Part shown: positions 4,783 to 8,205 of the stretch, in pieces
Numbering within the stretch: the stretch's first letter is position 1
Layout: every line of letters begins with the position of its first letter
Source: Candidatus Jorgensenbacteria bacterium CG23_combo_of_CG06-09_8_20_14_all_54_14
GTDB lineage: Bacteria; Patescibacteriota; Minisyncoccia; UBA6257; GWB1-50-10
Length of the DNA stretch: 8,205 nucleotides
Direction of reading: 5' to 3'
NCBI GenBank assembly: GCA_002772205.1
Contig: PCRZ01000018.1
Span: 1 to 8,205, forward strand
Translations under genes and position numbers: made by a program
The notes under the pieces: model-generated
Database searches by the model: none
Told to the model about the DNA's origin: nothing
The model's input: the letters and a program-made list of their open reading frames with translations, nothing else

Positions 4783-4971
4783 TTAAAGCACCAGGGTTCG
4801 CTCGAGTGCCTGCATAAAAATGAAATCGAGCGCGCCGAGGAACGCCGCGAATACCAAGGAGAGCACAATGACGAAAACCGTGTAGCGCACGGTCTCCTCG
4901 CGGGTCGGCCAGTTCACCCGCCGGAGCTCCTGGCGGGATTCCTGTAGAAATAATTTTGCTTTCTCGAGCAT
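4783..4971 (-). CDS. secE: preprotein translocase subunit SecE
   Basis: SecE clamps the SecY channel in the cytoplasmic membrane. This is the short single-span form of 62 residues: an amphipathic cytosolic helix (LEKAKLFLQESRQELRRV), the conserved NWPTREET near residues 20-27, then one membrane segment (about 31-53, VFVIVLSLVFAAFLGALDFIF) and a short tail. I place the start at the ATG at 4971; a further in-frame ATG at 4995 adds eight residues that do not look like SecE and overlap the repeat element at 4978-5073. secE-nusG-rplK is the usual bacterial order. An extended -10 lies 14 bases before the start. Confidence 0.95.
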   Translation of the reverse strand: MLEKAKLFLQESRQELRRVNWPTREETVRYTVFVIVLSLVFAAFLGALDFIFMQALERTLVL

Positions 4972-4977
4972 AAGAGT

Positions 4978-5073
4978 GCGATACCAATATACCAATTCAT
5001 GCGAATAATACTAATGGTATACGAATTCGTCGTATTCGCAATCATTAGTGTGAATTCACTGTATCAGTATCGC
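4978..5073. repeat. 96-bp inverted-repeat element between gyrB and secE
   Basis: The ends are GCGATACCAATA (4978) and, inverted, GCGATACTGATA (ending 5073). The interior consists of units of 8-11 bases ending in AAT (ACCAAT, CGAAT, CTAAT, CGAAT) on one side and ATT-starting units on the other. The first 40 bases closely match the element at 3963-4061 read from its right end; the word CATGCGAATAATAC is shared exactly. Confidence 0.65.
4986..4994 (-). promoter_or_regulatory. extended -10 of secE
   Basis: TGGTATATT on the minus strand fits an extended -10 and ends 14 bases before the secE ATG, giving a very short leader. It lies within the outer end of the element at 4978-5073, so the repeat probably carries or became the promoter. 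Confidence 0.45.
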
Positions 5074-5084
5074 ATTTTATACGT

Positions 5085-7037
5085 TTAAACGTCAAGGTTT
5101 TTTACCGTCCCCGCGTGGGCCTGGATGAAGTTCTTCCGCGGCTCCACCGCCTCACCCATGAGGACGTCAAAGAGGTGATCCGCTTCCACCACATCCTCCA
5201 CCGTGACCTGTTTCAACACGCGCAACGCGGGGTCCAACGTGGTCTCCCAAAGCTGGGTGGGGTTCATCTCCCCAAGCCCCTTGTAGCGCTGGACGCTGAC
5301 GTTCTCGCCGCCCAGCGCCTTCGTCACACTATCACGCTCGCCGTCGCTCCACGCGTAGCGCACCTCCTTCCCCCGCTGGAGGCGGAAGAGCGGCGGCTGG
5401 GCGATGTAGAGGTGCCCGTGTTCTATGATCTGCGGGAAATAGCGGTAGAAGAGGGTGAGGAGGAGCGTCCGGATGTGGGCGCCGTCCACGTCGGCATCGG
5501 TCATGAGGATGACCTTCCCGTAGCGAAGCTTCGCAAGGTCAAAATTGTCGGCGATGGCCGTTCCCAGCGCTATCACAAGGGAACGTATCTCCTTATTTAC
5601 GAGCATCTTGTCAATGCGCGCCTTTTCCACATTCAGAATTTTCCCCTTGAGCGGCAATACCGCCTGTGTCCGCCGATCGCGGCCCTGCTTACACGAACCT
5701 CCAGCGCTGTCCCCCTCCACGATGAAAAGTTCGGATTCCTCAGCCTTCCGCGAGCTGCAGTCAGCGAGCTTGCCGGGGAGCGTGAGCCCCTCCAGGGCCC
5801 CCTTCCGAAGCACGGTGTCCTTCGCGGCCTTCGCGGCCTTGCGCGCCTTCGCGGCGAGGAGATTCTTTTCCAAAATGACCCGCGCATCGCTTCCATAGCG
5901 CTCCAAAAACTCCTTCAGGCCCTCCGCCACGGCCGCCTCCACGGCGGTGCGCGCCTCCGGGTTCCCCAGCCGCGCCTTTGTCTGCCCCTCGAACTGCGGC
6001 TCGTGTATCTTGATGGATACGGCGGCGATGAGCCCCTCGCGCACGTCGTCCCCGGTGAGGTTCTCCTCGGACTCTTTGAGATAATTTTCCCGCCGCGCGT
6101 AATCGTTCAGGGTTCGCGTGAGCGCCGACCGGAAACCGGTGAGGTGCATGCCGCCGTCGGGGGTATAGATGTTGTTCGCAAAGCTCATCTCCTCGTTCTC
6201 CGCGTCATCCGCGTAGACGAAGGCGGTCTCCACGTCAACTCCTTCCACCTCGCGGTGCGTGTAGAAGGGACGGTCCTGGACGGTCCTGGTGTTCCCCACG
6301 AGGTAGCGAATGAAGGACTGGAGTCCTCCCCCAAAGCAGAACCCGTAGCGGAACGGCGCCTCCCCTGCCTGCCCTGCATGCGCAGGCATGGCAGGCAGGC
6401 CGCGCTCATCAAGGAGTTCAATGCGCACCCCTTTGGTGAGGTAGGCCTGCTGGCGGAGATGGTCCAACACTTTTTTCAAATCAAACTCTATTTTCTGAAA
6501 AATCTGCGGGTCCGGCTGGAACGTGATCTTCGTTCCCGTGCGCTCCGATTTCCCTATCTTTTTTACGGAGTACATGGGAATCCCCCGCTGGTATTCCTGC
6601 ACGTACACGCCGCCGTCCTTATTGACCTCGGCCTTCACCCACACCGAGAGCGCGTTCACGACGCTGACGCCTACACCGTGGAGGCCGCCGGATACCTTGT
6701 AGGATTCGCCGCCGAACTTGCCCCCCGCGTGAAGCGTGCAGAGCGCCGTTTCAAGCGCGGACTTTTTCGTCTTCGGATGGATGTCCACGGGGATGCCGCG
6801 CCCGTCGTCGGTTATGGAAACCTTATTCTCCCTATGGAGTTCAACGACGATGTTCTTGGCGTAGCCGGCCATCGCCTCGTCAATGGAGTTGTCCACCACC
6901 TCCCAGATGAGGTGGTGCAGGCCGTCCACGCCGGTGGAGCCAATGTACATGCCGGGGAGCTTCCGCACCGGCTCAAGCCCCTCCAAAACATAAATGTCCT
7001 TGGCGCTGTATGATGGGGTTTTCTTGTCTTCGGACAT
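5085..7037 (-). CDS. gyrB: DNA gyrase subunit B
   Basis: GyrB is the ATPase subunit of gyrase, which introduces negative supercoils with GyrA. The GHKL ATPase domain shows E46 in EVVDNSIDEA, DDGRGIP (77-83) and SGGLHGVG (116-123). The TOPRIM domain has E441 in EGDSAGG and D514/D516 in MTDADVDGAHIR. The C-terminal QRYKGLGEMNPTQLWETTLDP (583-603) is typical of GyrB rather than ParE. Length (650) is normal for the short form. Residues 213-227 (about 15, rich in G, A and P) are an extra loop in the transducer region, encoded by a 36-base near-palindrome. The ATG at 7037 abuts the element at 7036-7177. gyrA is not adjacent. No terminator follows, so transcription may run into secE. Confidence 0.97.
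   Translation of the reverse strand: MSEDKKTPSYSAKDIYVLEGLEPVRKLPGMYIGSTGVDGLHHLIWEVVDNSIDEAMAGYAKNIVVELHRENKVSITDDGRGIPVDIHPKTKKSALETALCTLHAGGKFGGESYKVSGGLHGVGVSVVNALSVWVKAEVNKDGGVYVQEYQRGIPMYSVKKIGKSERTGTKITFQPDPQIFQKIEFDLKKVLDHLRQQAYLTKGVRIELLDERGLPAMPAHAGQAGEAPFRYGFCFGGGLQSFIRYLVGNTRTVQDRPFYTHREVEGVDVETAFVYADDAENEEMSFANNIYTPDGGMHLTGFRSALTRTLNDYARRENYLKESEENLTGDDVREGLIAAVSIKIHEPQFEGQTKARLGNPEARTAVEAAVAEGLKEFLERYGSDARVILEKNLLAAKARKAAKAAKDTVLRKGALEGLTLPGKLADCSSRKAEESELFIVEGDSAGGSCKQGRDRRTQAVLPLKGKILNVEKARIDKMLVNKEIRSLVIALGTAIADNFDLAKLRYGKVILMTDADVDGAHIRTLLLTLFYRYFPQIIEHGHLYIAQPPLFRLQRGKEVRYAWSDGERDSVTKALGGENVSVQRYKGLGEMNPTQLWETTLDPALRVLKQVTVEDVVEADHLFDVLMGEAVEPRKNFIQAHAGTVKNLDV
6364..6399. 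repeat. 36-bp near-palindrome in frame in gyrB
   Basis: The two 18-base arms meet at 6381/6382 and pair at 16 of 18 positions; the outer ends are CCTGCCTGCC and GGCAGGCAGG. It adds 12 codons, in frame, between the strand IELLDER and the conserved PFRYGFCFGGGL. It is built of the same CCTGCCTGC units as the palindromes at 1684-1701 and 8183-8200. Confidence 0.75.
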
Positions 7038-7177
7038 ACCCAGTACTACAACTGCGATTGCGCGGCGCCAGCCAGCGGCAGCGCGTGCTTGCTATACCCA
7101 CCTCTGACCAAAAGTGAGTTCTGAAAATGCAATGATGCTGACATTCGTTTTCCTATCGTAGTTGCAGTACTGGGCAT
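7036..7177. repeat. 142-bp element with terminal inverted repeats upstream of gyrB
   Basis: The left end ATACCCAGTACTACAACTGC (7036-7055) is mirrored by the inverted copy at 7156-7177 with three differences. The left end is identical to that of the element at 4635-4779, and it too ends on the AT of the downstream gene's start codon. A transcript from the gyrB promoter would contain both ends and could form a stem of about 20 bp that closes directly at the gyrB ATG. Confidence 0.75.
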
Positions 7178-7200
7178 AATAACGCCCGTTCTCCGGGCAT
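7153..7200 (-). CDS. possible 15-codon leader ORF before gyrB
   Basis: An ATG at 7200 opens a frame of 15 codons (MPGERALLCPVLQLR) ending in TAG at 7153, inside the right terminal repeat of the element upstream of gyrB. It begins about seven bases after the predicted start of the gyrB transcript. AAGGAAAAGG lies just before it, the most Shine-Dalgarno-like purine run in the window. There is no homology evidence; it may be chance. Confidence 0.2.
   Translation of the reverse strand: MPGERALLCPVLQLR
7184..7198. repeat. small hairpin in the gyrB leader
   Basis: GCCCG (7184-7188) pairs with CGGGC (7194-7198) across a five-base loop. It lies between the gyrB promoter and the inverted-repeat element, so it would be near the 5' end of the gyrB mRNA. 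No U-tract follows on the minus strand, so it is not a terminator for the DedA-family gene. Confidence 0.4.
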
Positions 7201-7213
7201 CCTTTTCCTTACT

Positions 7214-7243
7214 ATTCTATCACAAAAAAGCGCTGATTTTCAA
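7214..7243 (-). promoter_or_regulatory. sigma70-type promoter of gyrB
   Basis: TTGAAA (7243-7238) and TAGAAT (7219-7214) are 18 bases apart on the minus strand, and TGA directly before the -10 gives the extended TGnTAGAAT form. This is the best promoter match in the window. It predicts a start near 7207 and a gyrB leader of about 170 nt that contains the entire 142-bp element. Confidence 0.7.
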
Positions 7244-7295
7244 GCGTCCATGCGGGTTTTCCCGGCTCCAAGGTGTGCTTAAAACCTCACGAAAA

Positions 7296-7940
7296 TCACC
7301 TCTTCCGCCACCGATTCACGAACATCCCCGCCGCGATCGCCAGCACGATAACCGCCGCACCTCCGATGAGCACGTAGCGCCCCCACACGGAAAAGCGAAC
7401 CGCATAGGACAGGTACGCCTCGCCGACCGACCACCCAATAAACCCCATAATGAGCGCGCGCACCAAGCTCCCTAAGAAGGTGAGGATGATGAACGAGCGG
7501 GTCGGGTACCGTACCATGCCGCACGCCGCCGATACTAATGAATTCGGCACCACCGGGAACGCCCGCAGGAAAAACACGAGGAGCTCGTCCCCCGTCCCCT
7601 TTGTGATGCGGTTGCGCCACCGCTCAACCTTGCTCCATGACAGCCCGAAGCGCTTCCCCCACATCTTGATGAGCGGCTCGCCGCCCACATAGGCGAGCGA
7701 GTACACGAGAATAGCGCCGAGGGTGAGACCAAACGCCGCCGGCAGGACCACCCACAGCATGCCGTCAAGGAACACCGTCTTGATGGAGCCGAACGCAGGC
7801 AGGAGGAGAAATCCCGCCGCCATGAGAACTATGGAGGACGGCACTGGCGCGATGATCTCTTCTATGAACGACAGGAAAAATACACCAAAGACGCCGTATT
7901 CCCTCACGAAGGGGGTGATTTGGATGATAAAATCTTCCAT
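7296..7940 (-). CDS. DedA/VTT-family membrane protein
   Basis: The protein is a 214-residue polytopic membrane protein of the DedA (SNARE-associated, VTT) family, members of which are implicated in lipid scrambling/undecaprenyl phosphate recycling and membrane homeostasis. Seen: the re-entrant motif EEIIAPVPSSIVLMAAGFLL (27-46), a long hydrophobic stretch about 60-85, the second motif FFLRAFPVVPNSLVSAACG (123-141) with the family's conserved arginine (R126) and prolines, then hydrophobic segments about 150-178 and 189-209 and a basic NRWRKR tail. The ATG at 7940 lies seven bases after a TATTAT box, suggesting a leaderless or nearly leaderless mRNA. It is on the same strand as gyrB, which has its own promoter. 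The exact substrate cannot be told from the sequence. Confidence 0.88.
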   Translation of the reverse strand: MEDFIIQITPFVREYGVFGVFFLSFIEEIIAPVPSSIVLMAAGFLLLPAFGSIKTVFLDGMLWVVLPAAFGLTLGAILVYSLAYVGGEPLIKMWGKRFGLSWSKVERWRNRITKGTGDELLVFFLRAFPVVPNSLVSAACGMVRYPTRSFIILTFLGSLVRALIMGFIGWSVGEAYLSYAVRFSVWGRYVLIGGAAVIVLAIAAGMFVNRWRKR

Positions 7941-7947
7941 TGCTTCA

Positions 7948-7974
7948 ATAATAGAACGGCGGAGACGGGGACAA
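7948..7974 (-). promoter_or_regulatory. promoter of the DedA-family gene
   Basis: TTGTCC (7974-7969) and TATTAT (7953-7948) are 15 bases apart on the minus strand. The -10 ends seven bases before the ATG, so the transcript would start at or within a base or two of the start codon. Confidence 0.5.
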
Positions 7975-8028
7975 GTTTCTCAAAATGAAAAGCGCCGTTT
8001 CCCGTGTGTGGGGTGTGTGCCTTTCAAA

Positions 8029-8048
8029 GCCCCGCCGAAAGGCGGGGC
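8029..8048. repeat. GC-rich hairpin with GAAA tetraloop
   Basis: GCCCCGCC pairs perfectly with GGCGGGGC across GAAA. There is no solid T-tract: ACTGAATTTT follows on the + strand and TTTGAAAGG on the minus strand. It may be a weak terminator or a member of the local repeat block. Confidence 0.5.
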
Positions 8049-8051
8049 ACT

Positions 8052-8086
8052 GAATTTTGTAACCTCGCTCTGCTCGGACAAAATTC
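8052..8086. repeat. inverted repeat GAATTTTGT/ACAAAATTC
   Basis: Nine-base perfect arms lie at 8052-8060 and 8078-8086, with 17 bases between them that contain CTCGCTCTGCTCGG. Confidence 0.55.
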
Positions 8087-8114
8087 GTGTGGTCTATTCC
8101 TGAAATAGTCCGGA

Positions 8115-8145
8115 CCCCAGTAGTAAAGCAAGGATTACTACGGGG
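8115..8145. repeat. inverted repeat CCCC-A-GTAGTAA/TTACTACGGGG
   Basis: Eleven base pairs with one bulged A (8119) close an eight-base loop (8127-8134). It has no U-tract and no gene context. It is followed by the 12-base palindrome CGACCGCGGTCG (8163-8174). Confidence 0.55.
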
Positions 8146-8182
8146 CACAGCGCATTTCGCTCCGACCGCGGTCGCGGACAAG

Positions 8183-8200
8183 CCTGCCTGCGCAGGCAGG
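8183..8200. repeat. 18-bp perfect palindrome CCTGCCTGCGCAGGCAGG
   Basis: This is the intact, intergenic form of the palindrome found with one mismatch inside gatB (1684-1701) and, expanded to 36 bp, inside gyrB (6364-6399). Confidence 0.8.
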
Positions 8201-8205
8201 GAAAT

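Noticed and set aside
5115..7013. 632-codon open frame opposite gyrB
   Set aside because: It mirrors GyrB in a GC-rich gene, its translation is rich in R, H, L and V with no recognisable domain, and GyrB is certain.
8087..8180. tRNA or small RNA gene at the right end
   Set aside because: Several hairpins are present but no cloverleaf, TPsiC-like GTTCRA or acceptor pairing could be found.

Overview
The window reads as chromosomal DNA of a Candidate Phyla Radiation bacterium, most likely a parcubacterium (OD1). The basis is compact housekeeping genes, no recognisable Shine-Dalgarno sequence before any of seven genes, promoter -10 boxes very close to start codons, many small palindromic repeats, and a secE-nusG-rplK cluster with no rplA after rplK. 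TGA serves as the stop codon of gatB and of the DedA-family gene, so this is not a TGA-recoded lineage. The taxonomic call is an inference from gene content and style.

Layout: miaA (tRNA i6A37 prenyltransferase) is on the + strand at 64-993 and converges on gatB (amidotransferase subunit B, minus strand, 3095-1077); each has its own terminator. A 427-base gap (3096-3522) is packed with hairpins. Then, all on the minus strand and in transcription order from the right, come a DedA-family membrane protein (7940-7296), gyrB (7037-5085), secE (4971-4783), nusG (4636-4064) and rplK (3948-3523), ending at a perfect 32-base terminator palindrome. The last 265 bases hold only inverted repeats.

The genes are ordinary housekeeping functions: tRNA modification, Gln/Asn-tRNA formation, DNA supercoiling, protein export, transcription elongation and the ribosome. 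The unusual content is what sits in and between them. GatB carries two in-frame insertions. One is a 452-bp element: two 37-bp arms around a 126-codon GxxExxY (PD-(D/E)XK-like) domain. The other is a 74-bp cargo-free version of the same element, made of the two 37-bp arms joined head to head. Each arm is four CGAAT words spaced 6-5-6 bases (one word per helical turn), and the two arms of an element are inverted. The insert keeps the reading frame, so the predicted product is one 672-residue GatB fusion.

Smaller palindromes also sit in frame in MiaA, GatB, GyrB and NusG. The four gaps upstream of or within the gyrB-secE-nusG-rplK cluster each hold an inverted-repeat element of one of two families: one (4635-4779 and 7036-7177) ends exactly on the start codons of nusG and gyrB; the other (3963-4061 and 4978-5073) is built of phased AAT-ending words. 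This looks like a genome colonised by several families of small, coding-compatible inverted-repeat elements, comparable in concept to Rickettsia palindromic elements, with one family carrying a nuclease-like cargo.
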